In this document: positions 50,901-58,663 of the stretch, piece after piece
Numbering within the stretch: position 1 is the first letter of the stretch
How the letters are laid out: each line of letters begins with the position of its first letter
Source: Paenibacillus pasadenensis
GTDB taxonomy: Bacteria; Bacillota; Bacilli; Paenibacillales; Paenibacillaceae
NCBI RefSeq assembly: GCF_023715725.1
Contig: NZ_JAMBOT010000013.1
Span: 41,476-105,475, forward strand
Reading direction: 5' to 3'
Length of the DNA: 64,000 nucleotides
Made by a program: the position numbers and the translations under genes
The notes under the pieces: model-generated
The model's input: only the letters and a program-made list of their open reading frames with translations
The model's database searches: none
What the model was told of the DNA's origin: nothing

Positions 50901-53900
50901 TTGCTGTCGAACAGGGCAAAGTTAGCAGCGGTCAGCTCCTCCAGCAGCGGAGATACCGACACAATTATTTTATTGAGCACGGCTCCCACCAAATGCAGAG
51001 AAGCCGCAGGCGTAATATCGAACGCAACCGGGGCCGCCAGCTTGAACTCGTCCCTCGCCAAATCAAACGAGTAACCCTTCCCTGGCATGACGCCGTTTAA
51101 CGTGACCCGGTAGGTCAGCCCATTGTCCGCTGTATAAAGCGAATAGCTGGCTTCCGGGAGGCGGTTGCCGTTTGGATCGAGCAAAATAACCTGACGCGCC
51201 GTCAAGCCCGCCACCTTGGCTCCGAACTGCACCTTGAAGCCTTCCACCGTAATATTGCTGATCGCTGCCGTTACGTTTTTGGATACCGGGAATGAAACCG
51301 GCTCATTAATCTGGTACGGGACATCCGGCTTGATCTGCACCGTGTACGTTTGACCGCCTGTAAAACTGCCGGTCAATTCATAACTTGCTCCGCCATCGGC
51401 CGTGGCTGCCGAAGCCAGCGCAACCGACTCGCCGGAGGCGTTTTTGACGATAAAATTCCGTTTGCCAAGGCCGGGAACCGGCGCATCCAGCGCAAGCCTC
51501 AACACGGAGGCGTTCGCTTCAACTACGCTCAGCACTGGCGGCAGCATGAAGGAAAGCGGGCTCATCGCGAACTCATCCTTGTTCAATTGGATCGTGTACG
51601 CATGGCCCGGCTTAAGCTGATTGCCGGGAACTCCGATCCGGTAGCTAGTCCCGCCGTCCTCCGACTCAAACAGATTCGGATAATAGACCGTTCCCGCCGC
51701 ATCCGTAATGGATAAGCCCAAATAATTCTCGATTTCGGGAAAAGCCGGGCTGAACTTGAGCGTAAAATATCCGTCTTTGGTGACGTCCGCCACGCTCGCG
51801 GCAATAGTGCGGTTCACATGGAAAGATACCGGCGATTGGAACACAATAAATTCCTTGACCAGCTCCACGGTGTAATCCGCATTGCTCATCAGCGCGACGC
51901 GCACCCCGTACGTTTGTCCGCCGTCCGCTGTGGATAAGGACAATCCGCTCAGCCTGCGGCCCTGCGAGTCCTTAACGAAAATATGAGCGGGCAGCAAGCC
52001 CGGCACAGGATGCTCAAAACGCAGCTCAAAACCTGTATGGGTTACGCCGGAAATGGTCGTTGCTCCAGCATTCGTTGTCGGAGCGACCTCAAACTCGACG
52101 CCCTCCGCCGGCAAATGGCCGTTCAGCTTCAATCTGTAGCTGCCCCCCGGCAGCTGCGCCAACAGGCGGTATGTTTTTCCTCCATCGGCAGTGACCGCAG
52201 CTGAGAGACCAGCCTGTTCTCCTGTTCCTGTATCCAAGAGGACAAAACTTGCCGCGTCGAGGCCGTCAACCGCGTAACTCAGCTTGGCGGTCAAACCGTT
52301 ATTCGATATCTCGTCCACCGATACCGTCGCTACGACAGGAACCTCGAAGGAAATGATGTTCTTATCGGTGTCCGCATCCAGCTCCAGGCTATAATAACCC
52401 GGCTTAAGCGCTGCGGATATGGCGTAACTTGCTCCCGCGTCGTCGTTCATGACGACGTGTCCGATCGGCACCTCCGTTCCTTCAAACGCAGTTTTCAGCT
52501 TAAAGCCGAACTGCGTGTTGATTTTCAGCGGAGGCGACATGACCAGAGTGAAGCCGGTATATGACGCGTCAACAACTGCATTTTGGGAGTACACATGAAT
52601 CTTCTTCGGCGCTCCAAAATCATACCCATCGGCCTGAACCGACACAAAGTAGCTTTGGCCCCCCGAACCGTCAAACGTTACAACATAGATTCGCTGCCCG
52701 GAGTCCCAGACGGCATCGGTCACCGCAACGGCGTTGCCCGCCGCGTCCTTGACCGTGAAATTATGCTTGGTCAAATTTGCAACGCCGGGATTCAGTCCCG
52801 CCATGAACTGGGTCGGCTTCCGGCCCGCGTTCCACAAGTTCAGCGTAGCGTTCACCAGCTTGGCTGGCGGGCCGAAGCTGTAGCCCGGCGCTGTAATGCT
52901 AAGCGTAAACGGTCCGCCAGCGTTCCGGCCTGCCGAGCTAAGCACGTAGCTGCCGCCTTCATCGGAGGTCACTGCGGAGTCGATCGCTACGGTCTCTCCG
53001 TTTGCATTGAGCAGCTCGAAGGCCGACGCCTGCAGCCCCGGAAGCTTCATGCCGAACTGAACCGTCAGCCCGGTGTATCCTCCGGGATAACCATTAAACG
53101 CCGTATATTTGCCCAGCTCGATTAGTTCCGGCACGGTAATTGTGCCTTGAGCAAACCGGCCGTCAGACAGGTCGATCCGATACGAATACCCGCCTGCTTC
53201 GGCGAGACTCGCCTTCACAGAAAGCGTTAAGCCATCCTGGCCCAGACTGGCCGCATCGACATGAACGGCGCTGCCGCTCGGACTTTGCAGCGTAATCTCA
53301 TCCGGATTAATATTGGGAATCAGCTGCTGGAACTTAAGCTGGAACCCGCTCCGTGTTAGGAAGCCTGCCGATGCCGCAATTTCCTCTGGCTGTACGGCAA
53401 TATCCAATGGTTCCGCGAACGTATAGCCTTCCTTATCCAAGACCAGCTCGTACGTTTCGTTTTTATCCAGCGCCGCCCATACCTCAAATTCCTTGCCGGC
53501 AACGACTGTATTCAGCATATCGATGCTGACGCTGACGCCGGAGCTGTTCTGCAAACGGAAGTTCAAGGAGTCCAGATCGGGAACGGCCTGATCCAGCGTA
53601 ACGATAAATCCGTACGTGCGTACCTTGCGGACCGTTGGATGAACCTGGATCTCCTCTGCCGCCGGTACCGTCACGGAAAGCGGCGCGCCAAACGTATACC
53701 CCGTTTGCTGAATAAGGAGCGAGTAGCTCTCTTCCTCGACCAGCTTTGCCGAAATGACGTAGGTGCTTCCCGCATCTGCGGTTACAGCGAGGTCAACGTC
53801 AACCGCTGCTCCATTTCTATCCAGCAGATTAAAATGTTCCGCCGTCAGACCGGGAACCGGCTGATTCAGCGCAACCGTAAAGCCGCTGGCGGATACATCG

Positions 53901-56251
53901 GCAACGCTTGGCGTTACGGCCCGGTCACCCGGCACCGTCACCTCCAAAGCCGCTCCAAAGCTGAAGCCGCTCCGCTCAATGACGAGCGTATACACGCCGC
54001 CGGGACGCAGCGCAGCTGCAACGGCATACGTTCCGCCTTCATCCGCCGTCTCCGCCTCGGCAATCGGAACCGTTCCGGCGCCTCTCTCAATCAGCGTAAA
54101 ATCCGAGGCCGTCAGCCCCGCTACCGCAGGGGCCAGCGCAACCCGAAACCCTGACTCGCCGATGCCATACACGGAAGCGGAAACCGGCACCGCTTCGGGG
54201 TCAATGACCGGAACGAGAACCTCTCCCGCGCCGCTGAAGCTGTAGCCCTTCTTCATAACGGAGAGCGAGTAAACCGCGCCCTCCTGAAGCGCTGCGGATA
54301 TGCGATAGGAGGTCCCATCGCCACTGGAAGCCGCGCTGCTAACTGCTGCCGACTCGCCTGTGCCGCTGTTCAGCAGCTGGAAGTGAGACGGCTGCAATCC
54401 CGGCACCGGCTTGTTAAAAAGGATTCGGAAGCCTGATACGCCCGCATCCTGCACCGTATAGGTTACGGCGATGTCTTCAATCGGCGGAGCTGCCGCAACG
54501 TTGAACGTAATCGGCGCTCCAAAGGCGTAACCTGCTTTGGCAAGGGTAACCGTGTAGGCTTCCCCTTCCTGCAGCACAGCTGCGATCCGGTATGAACGGC
54601 CTTCGTTCAGCGTGCCGGCGACCGTGAGCGCCACGACCCGGCCTGACGCATCGGCAAGCGACAGATCCGCAGCCGTTACATTCGCTACCGGCACGCCGAA
54701 GCCGAGCAGGAAACCTGCCGTTGACGGCTGGGATACCGCCGCCTCCACCTGCTCTGTTGGCGGTGGCGTTACGGTCGGCGGCGGTGTCATTATTCCGCCG
54801 CCTCCGCCGCCGATTCCGCCCGGAAAGCCCCCGCCTCCGCCTCCGATGGAAGGCGCTTCGACAATATATTCGCCGCGCTCGGTCTGCTCCACCTGATCCG
54901 GTTTTGTTGCGAAAACAACTCCCGCAGCGTCTACAAGCGCTTTTGTAATCTGCCCTTTGCCTTCGATACGGGTCGTTCCGTGCAGCTCCAGCTGGTTCAC
55001 CAGCACACCCTCGCTCAGCTCAATCTTCGCTGAAGCTACCCCCTCCTGAACGATCAGGTTGGCGACAGCGCCGGAAAGCACCTTAACCTGCACGCTGCTC
55101 TTTATTTCTACAACGCCGAATTCCCCCGTCAGAGAGACCTCGCCGGTAGAGGAAATGACCACGCCTTGAATGCCGGTCCCCTCATCCTCTCCCGGACTGG
55201 ACTGAATGGACGCGCTTGATTTAACGTCAAGCCGCTTCACAATCGTCCTGCTGCCGACGACAACGCGCACAACACCGTCCTGCCGGTCTACCGTGACCGC
55301 CTCAAGCTGCGAATTGTTCAGGTGAATGCTGTTCGGGCCGCCTCCGTTAATGGATGTGCTGCCCAGCACCGTCACATGGTCGAGAGTGACATCCCCGTTC
55401 CCGACCTCTGCGCCGATGACCAGATTCCCTTTGACAACCACATTACGCAGCGTTGTGCCCGGAGCCTGAATCGTCAGGTCTCCTCCAACGGTATAAACGC
55501 CCGTGGCCGGGCCGTATATGCCTGCCGCAGCAATCGTTTTTGCCGGAAGCAATATCCCTCCGTCCGTTTCTGCGGCCGACCGCTTCCGAATGCGGTCCAG
55601 CAGCACAACGGCTTCCGCGCGCGTGAGCTGTTTGACCGGTCCGACCGTCCCGTTTGGAAAACCGGTCATATACCCGTCAGACAAAAGAGCGCCGAGCGCC
55701 TCACGGCCGTAACCCGGCACAAGGCCGGCATCCCGGAAGGGCTGAAGAGGGTTATCTCCATCCTTCAACAGAGCCGGGACGAGCCCCGCCAGCATGACTG
55801 CGGCTTCTGTCCGGTTGAGCGGCTTATTCGGCCGAAAGGTGCCGTCCGGGAAGCCTTTGACGTAACCGGCCTGTACCGCCGCTCCCACTTGGGGCGCAAA
55901 CCACGCTTCAGCCGAAACATCGCTGAAGCCGGCCGCGGCCTCGCCATCATAAGCAAACAGCCGATTCACAAGCGCAATGAATTCCACCCGCGAAATCGCC
56001 GCATCAGGACGGAAGCTCCCGTCCTGAAACCCCTTTATGTAGCTCAGCCCAATCCATTCCTTGAGCTGCTTCTCGGCCCAATGGCCGGATATATCCGCTG
56101 CTGCGCTAGAGCCCGCAGCAGCGGCTGCCGCTTGGCCAGACTGCCCAAGCCCGGGCACAATGACGCCCGCCAGCAGGCTGACGATTAGCATGATGCTGAG
56201 CGCCCGCCTGTTCCACGCTGTTGCCGGACGTTTCTTCATATCGTAAGACAT
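41987..56251 (-). CDS. Giant SLH-anchored repeat protein (4754 aa)
   Basis: One uninterrupted frame of 4754 codons. Order of parts: signal peptide (1-43); three SLH motifs (about 48-220; the SxGHWAEK, FRPDAAISRVEF and FPDGTFRPNKPLNRTE segments bind pyruvylated wall polymer); a beta-rich segment (230-460); a Gly/Pro linker (467-500); about 25 beta-sandwich-like repeats of about 87 residues (500-2705) with consensus GF-L-L-VPGL, DGG-TY and GYDFG; a SwmB/Big-like domain (2707-2815); and an alpha-helical region (2817-4754) of short helix pairs with YG-S-A and LL-AGY motifs. No enzyme motif was seen. The start is ATG at 56251 with GGAG five bases upstream. It is a single-gene unit with its own terminator. 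It could be an S-layer-attached fibre, adhesin or scaffold; the helical half has no family I recognise. Confidence 0.9.
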   Translation of the reverse strand: MSYDMKKRPATAWNRRALSIMLIVSLLAGVIVPGLGQSGQAAAAAAGSSAAADISGHWAEKQLKEWIGLSYIKGFQDGSFRPDAAISRVEFIALVNRLFAYDGEAAAGFSDVSAEAWFAPQVGAAVQAGYVKGFPDGTFRPNKPLNRTEAAVMLAGLVPALLKDGDNPLQPFRDAGLVPGYGREALGALLSDGYMTGFPNGTVGPVKQLTRAEAVVLLDRIRKRSAAETDGGILLPAKTIAAAGIYGPATGVYTVGGDLTIQAPGTTLRNVVVKGNLVIGAEVGNGDVTLDHVTVLGSTSINGGGPNSIHLNNSQLEAVTVDRQDGVVRVVVGSRTIVKRLDVKSSASIQSSPGEDEGTGIQGVVISSTGEVSLTGEFGVVEIKSSVQVKVLSGAVANLIVQEGVASAKIELSEGVLVNQLELHGTTRIEGKGQITKALVDAAGVVFATKPDQVEQTERGEYIVEAPSIGGGGGGFPGGIGGGGGGIMTPPPTVTPPPTEQVEAAVSQPSTAGFLLGFGVPVANVTAADLSLADASGRVVALTVAGTLNEGRSYRIAAVLQEGEAYTVTLAKAGYAFGAPITFNVAAAPPIEDIAVTYTVQDAGVSGFRILFNKPVPGLQPSHFQLLNSGTGESAAVSSAASSGDGTSYRISAALQEGAVYSLSVMKKGYSFSGAGEVLVPVIDPEAVPVSASVYGIGESGFRVALAPAVAGLTASDFTLIERGAGTVPIAEAETADEGGTYAVAAALRPGGVYTLVIERSGFSFGAALEVTVPGDRAVTPSVADVSASGFTVALNQPVPGLTAEHFNLLDRNGAAVDVDLAVTADAGSTYVISAKLVEEESYSLLIQQTGYTFGAPLSVTVPAAEEIQVHPTVRKVRTYGFIVTLDQAVPDLDSLNFRLQNSSGVSVSIDMLNTVVAGKEFEVWAALDKNETYELVLDKEGYTFAEPLDIAVQPEEIAASAGFLTRSGFQLKFQQLIPNINPDEITLQSPSGSAVHVDAASLGQDGLTLSVKASLAEAGGYSYRIDLSDGRFAQGTITVPELIELGKYTAFNGYPGGYTGLTVQFGMKLPGLQASAFELLNANGETVAIDSAVTSDEGGSYVLSSAGRNAGGPFTLSITAPGYSFGPPAKLVNATLNLWNAGRKPTQFMAGLNPGVANLTKHNFTVKDAAGNAVAVTDAVWDSGQRIYVVTFDGSGGQSYFVSVQADGYDFGAPKKIHVYSQNAVVDASYTGFTLVMSPPLKINTQFGFKLKTAFEGTEVPIGHVVMNDDAGASYAISAALKPGYYSLELDADTDKNIISFEVPVVATVSVDEISNNGLTAKLSYAVDGLDAASFVLLDTGTGEQAGLSAAVTADGGKTYRLLAQLPGGSYRLKLNGHLPAEGVEFEVAPTTNAGATTISGVTHTGFELRFEHPVPGLLPAHIFVKDSQGRRLSGLSLSTADGGQTYGVRVALMSNADYTVELVKEFIVFQSPVSFHVNRTIAASVADVTKDGYFTLKFSPAFPEIENYLGLSITDAAGTVYYPNLFESEDGGTSYRIGVPGNQLKPGHAYTIQLNKDEFAMSPLSFMLPPVLSVVEANASVLRLALDAPVPGLGKRNFIVKNASGESVALASAATADGGASYELTGSFTGGQTYTVQIKPDVPYQINEPVSFPVSKNVTAAISNITVEGFKVQFGAKVAGLTARQVILLDPNGNRLPEASYSLYTADNGLTYRVTLNGVMPGKGYSFDLARDEFKLAAPVAFDITPAASLHLVGAVLNKIIVSVSPLLEELTAANFALFDSKGRKVAFTLEYQGNGSSMYNLLGQFDPEETFTLQANVPGYLFGTALTIGFKVSVDTVVYAESQKGFKLAMMPAVPGLAASDITITDDEGGTVPVQSLIAANAGGSYTVLAPLTGGKTYSVAIADKGPYRFGTLDSFTLNALSAFVDGQSVKGFTLNVSSPIHFAAGSLLLTDDEGRPVRIATLVSSDGGRTYEVGASLTAGAAYSLSFNVHGYDAGAAIPVFVQPVNAVFEGMESGSSSAFTIRFDHAVPDMRPSDFRLQQEGFLTTFPAENAVTEDGGYSYKVEANFYGAEQYTVILAKEGYDFGEPLVIDVPVVVRTAVLNKGASFVEIGLSPSVPGLAANNYIVKDSTGLLVSVSSVVAADAGAVYRIMAPFNGGETYTISLSLAGYNFGDELEAQLPSAASASIGAVNEQGMTIMLSPAIGGLQAEGFIVRDSEGQSVTLDSVTELSGGAGYRLEANLEEGASYTVTLAAAGYDFGSPLAAVVPVPIGISYGTIDGNGLTVKLSRAVSGLSAASFKLLDAEGEPIAIASAAAIGGGEEYALGASLLYGAAYSLSISREGFDFGAGLPFTVLRPIASSVEALSKSGFTLRLQTAVAELKTNAIMLTDSNGEAVTIDSLTTADGGVTYRAAAKLTEGAAYRLALSAQGYDFGPSVHLDVLPMLELTAAGIHSSGFTLSLSAALPGLSPASVRLTGPDGIIALNGGKFYDVSPGTADAGKAYYVRIPIEAGQTYTLALLDPAQPTDGPLEVMLPIAVSVQVTETDVNGIKLKLGQTGILLEAGDVKLATAAGEPIAVTAVVPGSAAGEFMIQAPLVEGGSYTLRLSKKGYDFGAAAEIYAAYRVTGSISGISENGFTLSLSAPVADLSLTLLDAGVPVALDSVTTMDYGATYRVTANLSYNKEFKLRLNKSGYEFGGELSVNHISAPPQLIDASTNESGTEIMLTFDKPLANVTTYSSFSVKFDGRWQSSVAAALMGDNTRVKLTWTSSGQLIGTSSAVAVAYTGVNRVKARNGTYLATFNEVPVANTTTLTGFAGSYVYLNDAATLARVFHNQYGKTAIETARLLRDSGFKAANYYRAVYVEYGMEFRELAPLLYAMDADALTVYEVYKSLGNSYTSFYLQAAGQLLAAGYTTADLGPAWRKLGIPGRELSVYLKNLGVSAGETVRILKLSYSESEESAAGLLVLAGYGRSAIAGAIQAEYGLSQAAALAALAAGKLSAGDAAATAKELYGADAVTAAGWLSKAGYPASEVGGAIAQQYSFASAAEAIDAFFGAGFTVSYTYALLRREYAQTEAAGALLDAGVSARETAEAVKSAGDGASVIISAMKLGGYDTAGISILVQDLWLSAGVPLSDVLSQFAASGFTAAEQVVLLREQFGADIGTAIAALYPGFTFNQRNGMLKYLLDGGYDSAELAKYYLKQGMNRYELFRQLRSAGRTSVQSVQSLQGALVQLGEAFAPSDAVQLFYRDYNYRYEAADVLNALRTAFAGDPQIGAAELAAAMSNSQLWEKLVIGKALVKGMGVTMQDWVELERTGAFSRFGCPCDVGTIVKDTRYLFTGSDLPDITVAMSLSSLYTLDSIIEGTINLYPSGGVRANAMPYLMSSLKNAGYSFEEVAAAFDGKGWSEWIAVFSKYGIAASDVVAYLDSKGLDMEQILDKLSPYSLRDRALVLRESYRLDAGAAAALLLQRTNEDQEDISRAVAWAYGGDPVALWIATLRAQGASASSVINTLAARYRDYWDSQKVGPALIQGGFSQEEVMKGLLIHANARNNLQETIRLLQSLYGQQQVTIAQLLSAGSIQSPEAGLQFLQRGGYKLPDIARALKDYYGLTAGQSAKLLTAAYPNSQSMILSGLASVYGQTVGSTVTEALQEKGITEVNAALDYLWNAGFSPKEIAAAAKDSFGQSVGQAALIFQQKNFITDWNVLITTMASVYGESVEKTIRALLVQQGRMSFSDAITFVFQARFSLSSSIKLAKTEYGLSSGDALHALTSSMLYREADIIAGINDIYQTSARDSIIDSLTAQGLVTLRSAVLFLLNMKFDLNGMVRVGKEHYGLEAGETAAELLADGTFGQNDIQNAVAYVYGQTLTQTALDTLTALGITGFGAAVPQLKTAGLTLPELVLAGKQYYGLSAGKTTYDLLQSGLYRTPEILAAVAELYGKPTEVSLEELLRSSGIATIGDAAPYLRSMGYSLQDVVEISKGYYGNSALATAETLNALQFAESSIVEWTIQQVYDAGNGSADGTPQALLQEAGITDIGEAIAHLWAAGFPLYDIVKMLKEYNGKSAAETAELLLAAGSFDASALLSGISAVYGADYDSALIEAFKSKGVFASADNAALQLSRGGYRLSLIAEMLKKSYGKTEAEAKALLGGLGIYAAEAVQAAVDGVYFSVGTSSGTLQQVLDLYGITTAEGAAALLHKQNAPVADIVQYMKDAYRLGADEAMALLAPYYKGSELGLAVTLVYYSGTNIAYLAKTIPDGYAGSPGTVANYMKSKFTDTDIVLALKVIFNLDALGIQDAITSAIMPAERVRKAVTAVFGNDPLLAYLQRMKDRGANANDISAELEQRGLLELAPAQYLIDTLLALGYDNASILKMRYQYFNVSRRNAGTEQEQGVQLAALGMDTPSGIVQLLRKWSLNPYQLIVIIQAGLPNAPIKDVALALREHGYSGSAIFGALNLAGEEGDSIAAILKQLGLSAGEAVTFLRNRSSDEEMLWLVRNGYEPREYLQYRDVLGDNTIAVLRQQGMSANEIAKLLVEYKRGMGYYSIAKALYEGGFTAVSDVAGALITARYRPVWIPGILVGIGGWTLKDVAQGMLDSGLISLVELVDAIQMANGGVLKQTYTIIRDISGKEQEQFYDGLDSTERKLLDNKEIAMIIAVSALRNASINLDSITNQLKVTETIQPEDALKVLIVSGVNAYDSAGSVWDVYRDYIGAMIVIKMLEKAAGNYISDFKNYYKLVKLVARIVYKLTS
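43604..45425 (-). repeat. 75-residue helical super-repeat (coding), 8 units
   Basis: Eight consecutive units of 75-78 residues, each made of a 30-residue half (begins YYGLSAG-like, ends before VYG) and a 45-residue half (begins VYGQT-like, ends A-KD/KE/KK). Spacing is nearly constant. The DNA copies are strongly diverged, so the protein period, not the DNA, is conserved. Confidence 0.85.
48131..54762 (-). repeat. About 25 beta-sandwich-like repeats (coding)
   Basis: Each unit is 83-92 residues. Common features: a GFTL-L strand, the PGL-A-F turn, a D-G-V segment, a DGG-TY-I turn and a closing GYDFG-PL-V-VP strand. Units 1-5 and 16-25 are the most regular; units 9-15 lack the GYDFG ending. Conserved spacing but low DNA identity points to an old array. 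Confidence 0.85.
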
Positions 56252-56385
56252 CCCCTCTCCACACTTCTCCTAGTCTATCAATCGGTTATGTATAGGACTT
56301 TTTTCACAGACCGATGCAGAGCTTTTCCCTATGAGTGTACCTGCAGCGAATAAAAGAATTATGAAAAGAAAACGGAGGAAAATAA

Positions 56386-56421
56386 AAACACCCGCGCAGC
56401 AGCAAGGCTTCGCGGGTGTTT
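56386..56421. terminator. Hairpin terminator upstream of the giant gene
   Basis: A perfect 11-bp stem AAACACCCGCG pairing with CGCGGGTGTTT with a 14-base loop. A and T runs on both sides allow action in either direction; it probably ends the oxidoreductase transcript before the giant gene. The 264-bp gap shows no clear promoter. Confidence 0.8.
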
Positions 56422-56515
56422 AGAAGGGCTGGAAATATTTTATGCCAGGAAATATTTATCTCATTAACGATAGTCCCAATAGGACTTCAGATACAAGAAA
56501 ATTAAACCTTGCGGA

Positions 56516-57055
56516 TCACTTCGCCGTCTGCAGCTCCGAATTCAGCAAATAAGCCACAAACGCCTCGGCTTTCTCCGGAAGTCCGGCTTCTTCCAGACCC
56601 ATAACCCCCTGCAGCAAAAACGGAGGCAGGAAGCTCATTCCGCACAGATTGGCCGTTGCCTGAAACGGACGGAGCAGCTCCTCCATCGGATAGCGGTTGC
56701 GGCCGCCGTCGCCATAAGCCTCCGCCGGGCTGCCCGTGGATACCGCAAGCATCAGCTCTTTATCCTGCAGCTTGCTGCTGGAGGAGCCGTACGCGAAGCC
56801 ATAGGTCAAAACGTCGTCCAGCCATTGTTTGAGCAATGCAGGAGAGCTGTACCAGTAAAAAGGGAACTGAAACACGATGCGATCATGGTCGAGAAGCAGC
56901 TGCTGCTCCTTAGCCACGTCAATTTTAAAGTCCGGGTATTCTGCATACAGGTTGTGAACCGTTACGGTCTCTTCTTGTTTCAGGCGCTCCGCCCATGCTT
57001 TGTTAACTTTCGACTGCTCCAAATTCGGATGCGCCACGATAACTAATGTTTTCAT
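56516..57055 (-). CDS. NAD(P)H oxidoreductase, flavodoxin-like fold
   Basis: A 179-residue protein of the NQO/KefF/YwrO group. The FMN-binding start (TLVIVAHPNLEQSKVNKAW), the FQFPFYWYSSPALLKQWLDDV segment and LAVSTGSPAEAYGDGG are typical. Likely a quinone or drug reductase using NAD(P)H. ATG at 57055 follows AAAGGG; the frame is open to 57163 but has no ribosome site there. It stands alone, downstream of the sulfatase gene. Confidence 0.9.
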   Translation of the reverse strand: MKTLVIVAHPNLEQSKVNKAWAERLKQEETVTVHNLYAEYPDFKIDVAKEQQLLLDHDRIVFQFPFYWYSSPALLKQWLDDVLTYGFAYGSSSSKLQDKELMLAVSTGSPAEAYGDGGRNRYPMEELLRPFQATANLCGMSFLPPFLLQGVMGLEEAGLPEKAEAFVAYLLNSELQTAK

Positions 57056-57189
57056 GCAAAATCCCTTTCTATATCGAGACTCTTTGCCTCTTAAATTATG
57101 GTTAAAGCTTAACCTTAGACGAGAATTTTTATTATAAATGCACAGCCCGGCAATCTCAATCAAACTTGAGATTCAGATCCTTCCGTGTG

Positions 57190-58647
57190 TCAGGCCAAAA
57201 TATGGCTCAAACAAGGCTTGCCCTGGCGCCCCACGACGAGGCGGCCGTCCTGCACGTATCCTTCCTCACGGCCTTCCAGCTCCGATATAACCTTGTTTCT
57301 CCAGCTTGCCAGCTGCTCGTTATAGGCCGGATCAGCAGCCAAATTGCGCAGCTCCTCTGGATCCTCGGTCAGCTGAAACAGCTGCTCCTCGCCCGTTTGG
57401 GAATACCAGATGTACTTTTCTTTACCATTCGTTGCAAAATGATTCGAAAGATGGCCGACAAGATGCTCTCCATGCACATAAGAACGCCAAGGCACTTCTC
57501 GCCCGCTGCAAAGAGGCAGCAGGCTCTGACCCTCTACGCTTGCCGGGATTTCTGCGCCAGCCGCGTCCAGCAAGGTCGGCATGATGTCGCGCAGCTCGAT
57601 AACCTCGTTCACCTCGCTGCCCGCCTTGAAGCCAAAGCCGCCCGTCGGATCGTACAGTATAAATGGTATTTTGGCGCTTCCCTCATAAGGAAGCGACTTG
57701 CGGAAGTAATGATGATCGCCCATTAATTCTCCATGATCGGATGTGAACACCACCATTGTATTGCCTGACACGCCGTACTCGAATAATGCGTTCAGCAGAC
57801 GGCCGATTTGATCGTCCAGATGTGTAATGAGCGCGTAATAAGCCGCACGGGCGCGGTCGAACCGGCGCTTCGGCACCCTGCCAAAAATCGTTGCCGGGTC
57901 GTAGCCGCCTTTTGCCGCGGCAGCCTCGTCCACCCAATCTCCAATTGGCGGATCAGGCATCTCCCTATCCTTATACATATCAAAATAGGCTTGCGGAGGG
58001 TCAAGCGGCGAATGCGGGCGAACAAAGGACGTCCACAGAAAAAACGGCTTGCCCGGGTCGCGGCGGCGCAAAAAGTCGATGGACTGGCTGACGCACCAGT
58101 TCGTCGGATGAAGCGCTTCGGGGAGATGCCATGGCCGCCCGACGGTGGAGGCGTTGCAGTCCAGCCCGTTATCGGTAATATCGAGCGATACGCCTGCATT
58201 CTGTCTCAGCCACTGCAAATAATCGTCCGCCTGATCAAAATGCTCGTTGACCGTATTGTTAGATCTGCTGCGGTTGTGATGCAGATACCCGTCGTGCAGA
58301 ACAACATTATGGAAGCCGCAAAGATTGCGGGCCGGGTACACATGCATTTTACCAACACACTGCGTATGATAACCGGCCTTAGCCAGCTCGCCGGCAATCG
58401 TATGCTCGTACTTCCATGCCACCTTGTCCTGGTAACCGACCCTTCCGTGGGAGCGCTGGCTCATCCCCGTCATAATAGCGGCCCGCGCCGGGATGCAGGT
58501 TGGCGTCGCAGAATAGGCGTTGCGGAATAAAACGCCCGATTGGGCCAAGCGGTCCAGATTCGGCGTTTCCACTACGGAATGGCCGAGTAGGCTTAAGCAA
58601 TCATAGCGCATTTGGTCAACGGTAATGAGCAGCAGATTTGGTTTCAA
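57190..58647 (-). CDS. Type I sulfatase (formylglycine class)
   Basis: A 485-residue sulfatase. Cys51 in the CIPAR motif is the residue converted to formylglycine. Metal ligands include the N-terminal VDQMRYD and the late FTSDHGELMGDH; Lys and His in VGKMHVYP belong to the active site. There is no signal peptide, so it acts in the cytoplasm, and the Cys form requires a maturation enzyme not seen in this window. Substrate (choline sulfate, sugar or aryl sulfate) is uncertain. TTG at 58647 follows AAGGAG. It lies 16 bases after chrA, in one transcript. Confidence 0.92.
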   Translation of the reverse strand: MKPNLLLITVDQMRYDCLSLLGHSVVETPNLDRLAQSGVLFRNAYSATPTCIPARAAIMTGMSQRSHGRVGYQDKVAWKYEHTIAGELAKAGYHTQCVGKMHVYPARNLCGFHNVVLHDGYLHHNRSRSNNTVNEHFDQADDYLQWLRQNAGVSLDITDNGLDCNASTVGRPWHLPEALHPTNWCVSQSIDFLRRRDPGKPFFLWTSFVRPHSPLDPPQAYFDMYKDREMPDPPIGDWVDEAAAAKGGYDPATIFGRVPKRRFDRARAAYYALITHLDDQIGRLLNALFEYGVSGNTMVVFTSDHGELMGDHHYFRKSLPYEGSAKIPFILYDPTGGFGFKAGSEVNEVIELRDIMPTLLDAAGAEIPASVEGQSLLPLCSGREVPWRSYVHGEHLVGHLSNHFATNGKEKYIWYSQTGEEQLFQLTEDPEELRNLAADPAYNEQLASWRNKVISELEGREEGYVQDGRLVVGRQGKPCLSHILA

Positions 58648-58663
58648 ACTGAATTCAGCTCCT

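Noticed and set aside
56361..56423. Tiny ORF (ATGAAAAGAAAACGG start) upstream of the giant gene
   Set aside because: It consists mostly of the hairpin terminator and has no conserved feature.
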